Shown piece by piece: positions 25,289 through 34,345 of a stretch of DNA of 64,000 bases. Numbering within the stretch: position 1 is the stretch's first letter; the number at the start of each line of letters is the position of its first letter. The stretch spans positions 59,814 through 123,813 of the forward strand of contig JAEZMD010000010.1 in the NCBI GenBank assembly GCA_023435745.1, in the 5' to 3' direction. The position numbers and the translations under genes are program-made. The notes below the pieces were generated by a model. That model was not told the DNA's origin, did not search any database, and saw only the letters and a program-made list of their open reading frames with translations. The DNA is from Bacillota bacterium (GTDB taxonomy: Bacteria; Bacillota; Clostridia; Acetivibrionales; DTU013).

Positions 25289-26653
25289 ATGGATGAGTTT
25301 AATAATGGAAGTATGAACAATGAAAACGTGAATGACACAAACGTTAATGGTGTAAACATGAATGACGCAAACATGAATGATGGAAATAACGAAAATATGA
25401 GCAGTGCGCAGTCGCAAAAAAGCCAGCCGTACTACACTGAAAACATTAAAAAGACCAAGACGAAAAAGATCGGCGCAGGCCATCTGATTCTGGTAGCAGT
25501 GCTCAGCTCTATTCTAGGCGCATGCCTGATGTTTGCGGCGACGACATTCCTTGCCCCGGTGATACAGCCGACAGTGAACGGATGGCTTGGTATCACAGAG
25601 CAGGCGTCGGAGGTTTCATATGCCGACAACGGTATCTACAAGAAGGTTGAGATCACACAATCTACCTCGCCCGTGGAAGCCATTTCAGAGAAGGTCAGCC
25701 CTTCGATCGTTGGCGTCCAGATTACCGTAAAAGGCCAGAACAGCGGTTTCTTCTTCGATATGGGCCAGGAAAATGTGGGATACGGTTCCGGTATCATTAT
25801 CCGGGAAGACGGGTATATCCTCACAAACAATCATGTTATTGAGGATGCTTTGACGTATAACACCAACAAGCTCAGTGATGGCTCCAGCATTCAGATCATT
25901 TTACCGGGAAATACTGAGAAACTGTATCCGGCGACGATTGTTGGAAGAGATGCAAAAACGGACATTGCAGTGTTGAAAATTGATGCGTCAAATCTGCCGG
26001 CAGCCGAGCTGGGTGATTCAGACAAGGTTAAGGTCGGTGAGCTGGCAGTGGCCATCGGTAATCCCGGAGGATTGGAATACATGGGCTCTGTAACGGCAGG
26101 GATCATAAGTGGGATAGACAGAACTCTGCAACTGGATAACGGACGTGATTTCACCCTGATTCAGACGGATGCGGCAATCAATCCGGGCAACAGCGGAGGC
26201 GCTCTGGTGAATTCACAGGGTCAGGTAATCGGTATCAACACGGTCAAGATCGCTGCGACCGATGTTGAAGGAATCGGGTTTGCAATACCGATCAATGCAG
26301 CCAATGAAATAGCGGAGAGCCTTATTGAATTCAAGTATGTAAAAGGAAGACCGCAGCTTGGTGTAGTTATTGACACAACTTTTACTAAAGAGACGGCAGA
26401 ACAGGCTAACGTACCGGAGGGACTTCTTGTAAGCCAGGTTACTCCCTTTAGTGCAGCTTACAACGGCGGTATACAGCGTGGAGATATTATCGTTGAATTT
26501 GACGGCAAGAAGATAACTGCATTCAGTGAACTCGAGGATCAGAAGAATACCCATAAACCAGGAGATTCAGTTGTTATCAAGGTTTACAGATACGAGGACA
26601 AGGCAACACATTCATTGACGGTTGTTCTGGATGAAGAAAAGAACACAGACTAG
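25289..26653 (+). CDS. htrA: HtrA/DegP-type membrane-anchored serine protease
   Basis: 454 residues. A cytoplasmic Asn-rich tail (about residues 4-37, repeated NVN/NMND units), a membrane helix (about 68-90), a trypsin-like domain with His in TNNHVIED, Asp in TDIAVL and Ser in GNSGGAL, and one C-terminal PDZ domain. It degrades or refolds damaged proteins at the membrane-wall interface. It follows the two-component genes by 128 bases and may be their target, as with CssRS in Bacillus. Own ribosome binding site ACAGGAGG. Confidence 0.92.
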   Translation: MDEFNNGSMNNENVNDTNVNGVNMNDANMNDGNNENMSSAQSQKSQPYYTENIKKTKTKKIGAGHLILVAVLSSILGACLMFAATTFLAPVIQPTVNGWLGITEQASEVSYADNGIYKKVEITQSTSPVEAISEKVSPSIVGVQITVKGQNSGFFFDMGQENVGYGSGIIIREDGYILTNNHVIEDALTYNTNKLSDGSSIQIILPGNTEKLYPATIVGRDAKTDIAVLKIDASNLPAAELGDSDKVKVGELAVAIGNPGGLEYMGSVTAGIISGIDRTLQLDNGRDFTLIQTDAAINPGNSGGALVNSQGQVIGINTVKIAATDVEGIGFAIPINAANEIAESLIEFKYVKGRPQLGVVIDTTFTKETAEQANVPEGLLVSQVTPFSAAYNGGIQRGDIIVEFDGKKITAFSELEDQKNTHKPGDSVVIKVYRYEDKATHSLTVVLDEEKNTD

Positions 26654-26762
26654 CATATTATTAATAACACTACCTCCATGATAGCAATCTAAAAGCAGCC
26701 TAACGGCGCGTTTTAATAGGAAACTTATTTAACCATACCCCAAACCGATACGGAAATGCAAG

Positions 26763-26835
26763 AGAGAGACGTTGCCCCACAAGGACAACGTCTCTCTAAT
26801 GTAAGCGTCAGTTGCGGCCGGGCAAGGTCGCTTAC
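26763..26835. repeat. Two adjacent inverted repeats after htrA
   Basis: AGAGAGACGTTG (26763-26774) pairs with CAACGTCTCTCT (26786-26797); GTAAGCG (26801-26807) pairs with CGCTTAC (26829-26835). Neither has a T run. They lie in the 306-base gap between the convergent htrA and TraX-like genes and may end both transcripts. Nothing else is seen in that gap. Confidence 0.6.
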
Positions 26836-26959
26836 AATATTATTATGCCAACATTGCGTTTGAAGGTATCAATTCTGGCCTCCATAGGTGCAAAATATGA
26901 ATTCATATTCAAGAACTCCTTATTCTGTGTCAGGCACCGTTTAATTTCAAACTAAAATC

Positions 26960-27892
26960 CTATAAAAAGAATTGCATCACACCTAAAATGGCAATATGTG
27001 CTGGATAAAAAATATAGAATATCCATTTGACTTTTGGACCCTGCTTATCATTATATAAGAATATGAGAATTACAGCTATCAAAGCGAAGAAAAAGTTATT
27101 TAGGTTACTATCATAAAACATCCCTCTGATTGTAGGTGGGGATAATAAGAAACCTCCAGTTTGGCTATAGATATATGGATATGCATAGTGGTAGGTTACA
27201 ACAGCAGTCATTACAATACTACGTGCTAATTTACTTGTAGGTTTAATAAAGTAGAATAACAGTATATACACTACACCACACATTCCATAATCTGTTCTTA
27301 ATAAATTAGCAAAGCTTAGTATTGGTAACAATGGTATACAAGCCAAAATATTATAGAACGCCACGTTTTTTGAAGTATTCTTTCTTTCGGGCAAAACTTT
27401 GCTTACGCCTAACATCGTTACCAAATATATACATAAAATAATAGAAATAAAAAGGCTCGAATTTATACCCTCTAAAATGGAAATAATAAATTCTAACACA
27501 TAGGCTATGAGTAAAAGCAATGAAGCTGCCCATGAATGTTGCTTTGTTTTTAGTTTTTCATAAATTGTAATACAAGACGCGCCTAAAAAAAGAGTATAAA
27601 AAACATTTGTATCATCAAAAAAATTCACAGTAAATTGATTGCCAAAATATTTATAGAAAGCTAAATCATATGGTATTTCAGAGATAATAGCAAATAAGCC
27701 CAGCCTTAATATATACTTATCTATATTTTTTGTGTATTTACAACCTTGCGCTATCATGTAGGCATAAATTGGAAAAGATATTCTCCCAATCAATTTAAAA
27801 ATTTCGGATACTCCAAAGACAGGAAATATCGCCCCAAAATGGTCTAGCAACATGAATATTGAAGTAATGATTTTAATCGTAAAGGCTGTCAA
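26960..27892 (-). CDS. TraX-like multi-pass membrane protein
   Basis: 310 residues on the minus strand with about eight or nine membrane helices. The start (MTAFTIKIITSIFMLLDHFGA) and the GRISFPIYAYMIAQG block are typical of the TraX family, relatives of acyltransferase 3 proteins first named for F-pilin acetylation. In Firmicutes they are usually stand-alone and of unknown substrate. No conjugation genes are nearby. It is A+T-rich compared with its neighbours. Confidence 0.82.
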   Translation of the reverse strand: MTAFTIKIITSIFMLLDHFGAIFPVFGVSEIFKLIGRISFPIYAYMIAQGCKYTKNIDKYILRLGLFAIISEIPYDLAFYKYFGNQFTVNFFDDTNVFYTLFLGASCITIYEKLKTKQHSWAASLLLLIAYVLEFIISILEGINSSLFISIILCIYLVTMLGVSKVLPERKNTSKNVAFYNILACIPLLPILSFANLLRTDYGMCGVVYILLFYFIKPTSKLARSIVMTAVVTYHYAYPYIYSQTGGFLLSPPTIRGMFYDSNLNNFFFALIAVILIFLYNDKQGPKVKWIFYIFYPAHIAILGVMQFFL

Positions 27893-27944
27893 GATAATTC
27901 TCCCCCTATTTAGTGATTTTTTGTTGCAAGATATAGGTTTTTCG

Positions 27945-28275
27945 TCAGGGTCTTGTAATAGCAGTGTAATTCGTTGAACTCTTCATTCTTCCCAATGACA
28001 GAGATGCAGCTTCATACAATACATATCTCAGCCCTTGGATTTTGACATGATGCGGATTTACATGAACTGGTTTCATTCCGTTGTCCTACAGGAAAGCTCC
28101 AAGATTGAACCAGTAATGCCCGGTTGGTTCCATATCAGGGAGCACAACATTACGCCAGTCAAATGCTCTGGCAAAATGAGTCACACTTCCAACATCAATA
28201 GCAACCACCAAAGTTTTTCTGTAATAGACGCAATTTTTCGTTCTGTTATCTTTATGCGAAATATACCATGTTGGC
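27945..28275 (-). pseudogene. Remnant of an IS110-family transposase
   Basis: On the minus strand a short frame gives VVAIDVGSVTHFARAFDWR (the DEDD-type N-terminus), then jumps to MEPTGHYWFNLGAFL, a TAG stop, and in the same frame DNGMKPVHVNPHHVK, then GLRYVLYEAA from the C-terminal domain. Large internal parts are missing and a stop replaces one codon, so it is a decayed fragment of an element whose intact protein has about 400 residues. No ends were recognised. Confidence 0.75.
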
Positions 28276-28305
28276 GTGATATTTTCAAATAAAATATCAA
28301 TTATC

Positions 28306-28348
28306 AAAAAGCTACCACTATTGCATAAAGCAATAGTGGTAGCTTTTT
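28306..28348 (-). terminator. Strong bidirectional terminator
   Basis: A perfect stem: AAAAAGCTACCACTATTGC (28306-28324) against its complement ending in TTTTT (28330-28348), with loop ATAAA. It lies 22 bases after the stop of the minus-strand secreted protein gene and would end its transcript. Confidence 0.9.
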
Positions 28349-28370
28349 GTAGCAATAACTAATATAAAGC

Positions 28371-28862
28371 TTATGGATGTACGTAATTGGATAAACTCCC
28401 ACTACCTGTTATATCATAGTACGGAGAATAAAAATAAAGCCTATAAGTAGTACTTGTATCTAAACCTGTCCAGTCATATTGTCGGCTAGTTCCATTAGCT
28501 GTCATCGTTACTGCACTCCCTACGTTCGACCAAATACCCAATAAACCTTTCTTTTGTAGTGTAACTTGAAATGTAGTTTCTGTTGCTTGGTCTGGGAAAG
28601 TAGGGCTTGTAGTATGGATAAATCTAGTAGAAGTATTACTAACTTTAAATTCTGTAGACCAAAGTTGGCTTTGTGCACCTACATTAAAAGTCATAGTTCC
28701 ATCGTTATTTATAAGCGGTTGTATTAGTGTTTCATTTGGTTTATCTACCTCGGTAAATAAGTTTGTTCCTGACGGCGTGTCAGTTGCTGCGAATAAAACT
28801 GTGTTTGACCCTATCGCTACTGTCATAGCAACAAGCATAACTATTTTTAATAAATTTTTCAT
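28371..28862 (-). CDS. Small secreted protein of unknown function
   Basis: 163 residues. The start at 28862 is chosen because GAGGT lies six bases before it; two earlier ATGs have poor spacing. A Sec signal peptide (MKNLLKIVMLVAMTVAIGSNTVLFAA) ends near residue 26. The mature part is Thr/Ser-rich, beta-type (TTFQVTLQKKG, YDWTGLDTSTTYRLYFYS), resembling small extracellular beta-sandwich proteins, with no catalytic motif. Monocistronic, with its own strong terminator. Confidence 0.75.
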   Translation of the reverse strand: MKNLLKIVMLVAMTVAIGSNTVLFAATDTPSGTNLFTEVDKPNETLIQPLINNDGTMTFNVGAQSQLWSTEFKVSNTSTRFIHTTSPTFPDQATETTFQVTLQKKGLLGIWSNVGSAVTMTANGTSRQYDWTGLDTSTTYRLYFYSPYYDITGSGSLSNYVHP

Positions 28863-28877
28863 AATCATACCTCGCAT

Positions 28878-29943
28878 TCTCGTTATGAGTGTAAAGTTTT
28901 ACACCCTAAGTTTTTTATTAAACCTTGTACTTTCAAGGGATACACCATCTTTTTTCAGAAAACAATGTCCCCTAATTTTTCGTCAATAATTGTATTACCA
29001 CCAACAATATCACGACAGTTTACAAAAGGAAGTCATTGTTTATGGGTTACAATTATTTACGAATTATTATTAATTATTCAATAACAATACAGAGACAAAT
29101 CTGATGGATTTTCTGTTTATTCACACAAGCTTATTTCGTATAAATCTCTAATAAAAAACCTCCTTCATAAAAATCTCCCCTCACAAACACCTTCTTGTGT
29201 GGCTATATAATTCTTAAGAGTAACCACCACTCTTGTGAAGAGGTCGGTTCTCCCAAAGTAATGATACTTTTTGCAAAATTCTTACTATGGGATTAGATGC
29301 TGTTTATTGCAATCGATAACAATATTTTACATTATATTAGATGCAATACATTTTGTCAATCTTTTTAAAACATGATAAAATTAGTCAGTTGACATAGTTA
29401 GTTGACATGAACTAGCAGTCCTGAACGGCCGTGGATGACCGGCCTTCTATGTAGATGGAATAATCAACAGAAATTCTGTCAATAATTTTACTACAGTATA
29501 GTTAGGGCAACGCTGAGGAGTAAGCCAACGCTTGTTGCTGCATATACGGTGAAGCGGCGAACTTTGAGTCTGCCGTTTTCCATTTCACCTGTAAGCTCTA
29601 AGCGGATAAACTTCGGCTGTTTGAGGGCAGAGCCTCAAGGCTTTTTGACATTAACCTGTCAACAAAGAAAACAATAATCTGGCCGTAAGCTATCCCATAA
29701 ACTAGAATATTTACTCAACGCATCTGCAATTTTCAAGGTTCACTAGCGCCTTTTTTTGACTCCAATTTTTCACAGCTTAATTTACACTACCTCTCGATAA
29801 ATTAGTAGTTACCTTCGACAGAAGTACTTACCGTTTCTTTAGTGCCATTTCTCGCCATATAAATCGTAATACTCAAGCGATGATACTTTGCGGTTGCAAA
29901 AGCATTCCAACCAGTAAAAATGCCTCCAGTTTTCTGACTTTCA
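28878..29943. other. About 1 kb without a convincing gene; one short ORF remnant
   Basis: The stretch is A+T-rich and has stops in all frames. On the minus strand 29491-29634 is open, without a normal start at its 5' end, and reads as a short basic region (GRLKVRRFTVYAA) followed by a hydrophobic tail (SVGLLLSVALTIL). This may be the 3' end of a lost small membrane protein gene. A GGCCG/CGGCC inverted repeat lies near 29430. It adjoins the IS110 remnant and looks like decayed accessory DNA. Confidence 0.4.
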
Positions 29944-31788
29944 TTAAGCCAATATGGATATGCGATACAGCCTGAGCCATTGGTTAATCTGGATCAGATA
30001 TCCGTATAGCTGAGGCAGCGACATCAGCTGCCCGAAGAATGGATTGCCGGGAGAGGAGTCTTCCTGAATCATTTTCAACAGGGCCCTCTTATTGACCAGG
30101 GGAATAAGAGGAGAATTTGGGTCATGCAGTATTTCCAGCAGCATTCGCTTAACGCACCTTTCGTAGGAAGGGTGATGAGTTTTTGGATAGGGACTCTTCT
30201 TTCTGTAGAGAACATCGTCCGGAAGGACTCCCTTCATAGCTTTTCTCAGCAGGCCTTTTTCGCGTCCTGCAAGCATTTTAAGCTCCCATGGGATGTTCCA
30301 TACATACTGTACCAGCCGGTAGTCACTGTAGGGTACTCTGACCTCCAGCCCGTGGGCCATGCTCATGCGGTCCTTTCTGTCGAGCAGTGTCTGCATGAAC
30401 CACGCAAAATTCAGGTAAAACAGCTCGCGTCTTCTTCGGGCGGCTGCGTCCTCACCATGCAGGACCGGCACCTCTGAAAGTGTTTCTTTATACCTTTTGA
30501 ATATGTATTCTTTTGGCCTGACAGCGCGGATAAGGTCATTGGACATAACAGCCATACGAAGGTCCGTGCTGCGTGCCCATGGAAAGGTCCCTGTATTCAT
30601 CAGTTCTTCCCGATGAAACCAGGGGTAGCCGCCAAACACTTCGTCCGCGCATTCTCCGGACAATGCGACAACTGCATCCTTCCTTACTTCTTTGCAAAAG
30701 AGCCACAGAGAAGAGTCAATGTCGGCCATGCCGGGCAGATCCCTTGCTGCGGTGGCATTTTCAAGTGCGTCGGCTACCTGGAGCGAATCAACGGTAATAT
30801 AATGATGAACCGAGCCGCAAACATCTGCCATTTTTTTCACCCATGGAGCGTCTGGATCAGGCTGGTACAGGCTTGGGACAAAATACTTTTCATTTTCCTT
30901 GTAATCAATGGAATAAGTCTGAAGTGGTCCCTTTCCTTTTTCACGGAAATGCTTTGCGGCCAGAACAGAAATAAGACTGGAATCCAATCCGCCGGATAAA
31001 AATGTACACAGCGGAACATCAGAGGCGAATTGACGTTCTATGGAGTCGGTCACAAGAGCCCTTACGGTTGCTATGGTAGTTTCCGGGTTGTCTTTATGCT
31101 CATGGCTTTGCAGGGACCAGTACCTGCGCAAATGCATGCCCCGCCTGTCAAACACCATACAATGGGCGGGCTTTAGCTCCGATACCTTGCAAAAGACCCC
31201 AATGCCGGGTGTTTTGGCAGGTCCCAGAGCAAATATTTCAGACAGCCCCTCCATTCCAATCCTTGCATGAATATCAGGATGTATCAGCAGCGCCTTTATC
31301 TCAGAGGCAAATAGCAGACTGTCTCTGACTTGTGCATAAAAAAGAGGCTTCACGCCAAAGGGGTCTCTGGCGAGGAAAAGCCTTTGTTCCTTCTCATCCC
31401 ACACACCAAAGGCAAAGATGCCATTCAGGTGTCCGACACAGTCCGGACCCCATTGGAGGTATGAATTCAGCAGAACCTCCGTATCACAGTTTGTCGAAAA
31501 CACAAACCCGCGGCCTTCCAATTCCTTTTTCAGCTCCGGGGCATTATACAGCTCGCCGTTATAGACAAGCGTGCAGGGATACTCGCCTTTGTACCCGGTC
31601 ATCGGCTGGGAGCCGCCTGCCGGATCCATAACAGCCAGCCGCCTGTGCGCAAGCAGTGCATGAGGGGCATTCCAGACGCCGGATGAATCAGGACCTCTGG
31701 CGGCGAGCTTCGCAGACATCTCTGCGACAATAGCCTCGCTTCCTGTCAATACTTCTTTCAAATTAATCCAGCCGATAATCGCACACAT
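29944..31788 (-). CDS. asnB: Asparagine synthase (glutamine-hydrolysing)
   Basis: 614 residues on the minus strand. The N-terminal glutaminase domain starts with the catalytic Cys2 (MCAIIGW). RGPDSSG, YNGELYN and the NCDTEVLL block follow. The synthetase domain has the ATP pyrophosphatase loop SGGLDSSLIS near residue 267 and SGECADEVFGGYPW near 375. It converts aspartate, glutamine and ATP to asparagine. The length and domain order are normal. Divergent from the ferritin gene with a ~130-base shared upstream region. The C-terminal tail (LYRISILA) lies beyond the usual end but is short. Confidence 0.93.
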   Translation of the reverse strand: MCAIIGWINLKEVLTGSEAIVAEMSAKLAARGPDSSGVWNAPHALLAHRRLAVMDPAGGSQPMTGYKGEYPCTLVYNGELYNAPELKKELEGRGFVFSTNCDTEVLLNSYLQWGPDCVGHLNGIFAFGVWDEKEQRLFLARDPFGVKPLFYAQVRDSLLFASEIKALLIHPDIHARIGMEGLSEIFALGPAKTPGIGVFCKVSELKPAHCMVFDRRGMHLRRYWSLQSHEHKDNPETTIATVRALVTDSIERQFASDVPLCTFLSGGLDSSLISVLAAKHFREKGKGPLQTYSIDYKENEKYFVPSLYQPDPDAPWVKKMADVCGSVHHYITVDSLQVADALENATAARDLPGMADIDSSLWLFCKEVRKDAVVALSGECADEVFGGYPWFHREELMNTGTFPWARSTDLRMAVMSNDLIRAVRPKEYIFKRYKETLSEVPVLHGEDAAARRRRELFYLNFAWFMQTLLDRKDRMSMAHGLEVRVPYSDYRLVQYVWNIPWELKMLAGREKGLLRKAMKGVLPDDVLYRKKSPYPKTHHPSYERCVKRMLLEILHDPNSPLIPLVNKRALLKMIQEDSSPGNPFFGQLMSLPQLYGYLIQINQWLRLYRISILA

Positions 31789-31919
31789 TTTCTGCCTCCT
31801 GTTGATCTGCGTAAATATATACCAGTATATGACGCCCGGGTTTCCAGGTGATAAAAAATAATTTTTTAGGAGAGTTTAAATAGGGTATATATTGACTATT
31901 AAAACAACAGGAGGTTTTG

Positions 31920-32453
31920 ATGATGATCAGTGAAAAAATTGAGAGTTTATTGAATGACCAATTGAACAAGGAGCTGTTTTCAGGATATCTCTACCTTTCC
32001 ATTGAGGCTTATTTTGAATCAATCAATTTACCCGGCTTTGCCCATTGGTTTAGAGTCCAGGCTCAGGAAGAGAGAGATCATGCGCTGCTCATTTTCGAGT
32101 TCATCAACAGGGTCAACGGCAGAGTGAAGCTGATGCCAATCGGAGGCCCGCAGGTAGAATTTGCTTCTATTATGGAAGCGCTGAAGGCTTCTTTGGCACA
32201 TGAACAGTTTGTCACCAATTCAATTAATAATATAGTGGAGGCAGCACAACAGGAGAAGGACTACAAGACAGATTCCTTCCTCAAATGGTTTATTGACGAG
32301 CAGGTAGAGGAAGAGGAAAACGCAGAAAACAATATCAGAAGATACGAACGTGTAGAGGATGACGGCAAAGGCATACTCATGCTTGACACTGAGTTTGCCG
32401 CAAGAGTGTACATTCCTGCCCCAGGCCTCAACGCTTCCGGCGCTCAGGCATAA
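31920..32453 (+). CDS. ftnA: Ferritin
   Basis: About 178 residues of non-haem ferritin. The ferroxidase centre residues are in Glu17/18 (LNKELFSGYLYLS), the EERDHALL stretch (Glu and His near 50-53), Glu near 94 (HEQFVTNSI), and Gln near 127 (DEQVEEEEN). It stores iron and protects an anaerobe against Fenton chemistry. AGGAGG stands five bases before ATG 31920 and eight before ATG 31923; either start works. A hairpin terminator follows at 32546. Confidence 0.93.
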   Translation: MMISEKIESLLNDQLNKELFSGYLYLSIEAYFESINLPGFAHWFRVQAQEERDHALLIFEFINRVNGRVKLMPIGGPQVEFASIMEALKASLAHEQFVTNSINNIVEAAQQEKDYKTDSFLKWFIDEQVEEEENAENNIRRYERVEDDGKGILMLDTEFAARVYIPAPGLNASGAQA

Positions 32454-32519
32454 GAGCCGGGGAGGTGAAGAGCCGGGGAGGCGCGACAGAACCGTTCCCG
32501 TGTTCTGTCCCCGTGTTCT
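32452..32519 (+). repeat. Tandem and palindromic repeat cluster after ferritin
   Basis: Two 16-base direct copies AAGAGCCGGGGAGG(T/C)G at 32452-32467 and 32468-32483, then a perfect 8-base inverted repeat GACAGAAC (32485-32492) with GTTCTGTC (32502-32509), and a direct repeat CCCGTGTTCT. GACAGAAC...CCCGTGTTCTG sequences look like the small interspersed palindromes of some clostridia. Confidence 0.6.
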
Positions 32520-32545
32520 CAGTCCAGATGGGTTCTAAACAATGT

Positions 32546-32574
32546 AACCAGCTGCATCTTGTGGCTGGTTTTTT
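32546..32574 (+). terminator. Terminator of ferritin transcript
   Basis: AACCAGC (32546-32552) pairs with GCTGGTT (32564-32570), followed by TTTT to 32574. Confidence 0.75.
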
Positions 32575-32583
32575 GTTATAGCC

Positions 32584-32681
32584 ATTTGCGAAGCAAATCC
32601 GGCAAAAATCGAAGGGGCTCGACGCCCCGGATGCATGGGCGAGCAGATGACGCAGTGATCGACCAGCCCCGAGATTTTTTT
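32584..32681 (+). ncRNA. Candidate structured RNA ending in a terminator-like stem
   Basis: A hairpin ATTTGC-GAA-GCAAAT (32584-32598) is followed by AAAAATC (32604-32610) and GGGGCT (32614-32619) that can pair with AGCCCC (32665-32670) and GATTTTT near 32673-32681. Inside, GGGGC can pair with GCCCC and GCT..CGCCC with GGGCGAGC, giving mutually exclusive folds. No protein is encoded. It could be a small RNA or an attenuator before dinB, although the dinB promoter lies downstream of it. No known RNA family was recognised. Confidence 0.4.
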
Positions 32682-32700
32682 GTCTGCCATATATTTACCC

Positions 32701-32730
32701 TTTACAAAAGCTGAACTGAGGGCTTATAAT
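32701..32730 (+). promoter_or_regulatory. Promoter of the SOS operon
   Basis: TTTACA (32701-32706), 18 bases, TATAAT (32725-32730). The LexA box starts nine bases downstream, over the transcription start. Confidence 0.7.
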
Positions 32731-32738
32731 AATAATAC

Positions 32739-32752
32739 CGAACACATGTTCG
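32739..32752 (+). promoter_or_regulatory. lexA box: LexA (DinR) operator
   Basis: CGAACACATGTTCG is a perfect palindrome of the Gram-positive LexA consensus CGAAC-N4-GTTCG. It lies just after the -10 box and 18 bases before the dinB ATG, so LexA binding would block transcription until DNA damage. Confidence 0.93.
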
Positions 32753-32770
32753 AAATATGGAGCCGGGAAT

Positions 32771-34021
32771 ATGGGGACAGAGCGGGTAATATTACACAGC
32801 GATTTGAATAGTTTTTATGCTTCGGTTGAGTGCCTGTACAATCCTGCTATCAGGGATAAGCCGGTAGCGGTTGGCGGTGACCCCGAAGCCAGACACGGTA
32901 TCATACTGACGGCGAATATCGTTGCAAAAAGGGGGTTTGGCATTAAGGCAGGGCAGGCAATCTGGCAGGCGAAGCAGAAGTGCCCGGAGTTGATTGTGCT
33001 GCCTCCGAATTACAGCAGATATATACGGTTCAGCAAGCTGGCACGGGAAATATACCGGTATTATACAGATCTCATAGAGAGCTTCGGCATAGATGAAGCG
33101 TGGATGGACGCCACTGAATCAACGAAATTATTCGGCAGCGGGGAGACGATAGCAAACGAAATACGGCAGAAAATCAGGGAGGAACTGGGGATAACAGCCA
33201 GTATAGGCGTGTCGTACAATAAAATATTTGCGAAGATAGGCAGTGATATCAGGAAACCGGACGCAACAACCGTTATAACAGAGGATAACTTCAAGCAGCT
33301 TGTATGGAGTTTACCGGTCAAAGATTTACTGTATGTCGGAACGTCAACATTCAGAAAGCTTGCAAACATAGGACTTGTAACTATAGGCGACCTTGCCAAC
33401 AGCCCGGTGGGCTTTTTGAAGAACATGCTGGGCAAATGGGGAGAATACCTCTGGACGTTTGCAAACGGTTATGACACATCGCCGGTATTAAAGCTCGACC
33501 ATGTTGGCACAATTAAAGGAATAGGAAACAGTATGACAACACCAAGGGATTTGGAGACTAACGAGGATGTTAAGCTGATGTTTTATGTTTTGGCTGAAAG
33601 CGTTGCAGAGCGGTTGAGAAGGCACAACTTCAAGGGCGGAACCGTTCAGATTCACATCAGGGACAATGAGCTTGTGAGCATAGAACGTCAGGCGAAATTA
33701 GCGGTCAATAGCTTTGTGTCCCGGGAGATAGCTGAGAAAGCATTTGAAATTTTTGAATCAAGCTGGAAATGGGAGAAGCCTATCCGCAGCATAGGCGTGA
33801 GGGCTACGGATCTCATAACGGCGGATAGCTGCAGGCAGCTGAGCATTTTTGATGACGAAAGCAGGAGGGTACAAATGGAAAAACTGGAATATAGTATTGA
33901 TGATATACGCAGGCGGTTTGGGCATTACTCCGTGCAGAGAGGATTACTTTTGACCGACAGCAGGCTAAACAGTAACCCAATCGAAGAAAACGTAATATTC
34001 CCGGTTTCATACTTCAGGTAG
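32771..34021 (+). CDS. dinB: DNA polymerase IV (Y-family)
   Basis: 416 residues. The Y-family palm begins with ILHSDLNSFYASVE (first metal Asp and the steric-gate Phe/Tyr region), and SFGIDEAWMD carries the catalytic DE pair near residues 104-105. A helix-hairpin-helix region near LANIGLVTIGDLA and a little-finger domain follow. It is a low-fidelity translesion polymerase. The LexA box upstream shows SOS control, and the two following genes complete the operon. The length is normal; I see no clear beta-clamp motif beyond QLSIFDDE near the C-terminus, which fits the QLxLF type. Confidence 0.93.
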   Translation: MGTERVILHSDLNSFYASVECLYNPAIRDKPVAVGGDPEARHGIILTANIVAKRGFGIKAGQAIWQAKQKCPELIVLPPNYSRYIRFSKLAREIYRYYTDLIESFGIDEAWMDATESTKLFGSGETIANEIRQKIREELGITASIGVSYNKIFAKIGSDIRKPDATTVITEDNFKQLVWSLPVKDLLYVGTSTFRKLANIGLVTIGDLANSPVGFLKNMLGKWGEYLWTFANGYDTSPVLKLDHVGTIKGIGNSMTTPRDLETNEDVKLMFYVLAESVAERLRRHNFKGGTVQIHIRDNELVSIERQAKLAVNSFVSREIAEKAFEIFESSWKWEKPIRSIGVRATDLITADSCRQLSIFDDESRRVQMEKLEYSIDDIRRRFGHYSVQRGLLLTDSRLNSNPIEENVIFPVSYFR

Positions 34022-34050
34022 AATTTCGGCGGCGTAAGGAAGGTGAAGGA

Positions 34051-34287
34051 ATGCGCAGGGTGGATGTTGATATGGACGTGCATTTCACAAAAGATGGGGA
34101 TATAATACCCACAGCGTTTGTGTGGGAAAATGGACGGCAGTATGTAATTGACAGGGTACTTGAGATAAAAAAAGCAGCCAGTTTAAAGGCCGGAGGACAG
34201 GGGATAAGATATACATGCAGGGTTATGAACAAGACGGTATATTTGTTTCTTGAGGATGGAAAGCAATGGTTTCTCGAGGGTAAATAA
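34051..34287 (+). CDS. Small conserved-looking protein in the SOS operon
   Basis: 78 residues, beta-rich, with no signal peptide (VDVDMDVHFTKDGDIIPTAFVWENG; YTCRVMNKTVYLFLEDGKQWFLE). It lies 29 bases after dinB and before the HMCES gene, in the LexA-controlled transcript. I do not recognise an assigned function. A role with the polymerase or in damage response is suggested only by position. Confidence 0.65.
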   Translation: MRRVDVDMDVHFTKDGDIIPTAFVWENGRQYVIDRVLEIKKAASLKAGGQGIRYTCRVMNKTVYLFLEDGKQWFLEGK

Positions 34288-34345
34288 TGGTATAATGAGG
34301 CGTGGGCAGGAACGTCCGCGACTATTTAAGCAGGTGGTGTTGAAA

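Noticed and set aside
29148..29190. Minus-strand tiny ORF with GGGGAG ribosome binding site
   Set aside because: It codes only six residues before a stop and has no recognisable downstream gene to attenuate.
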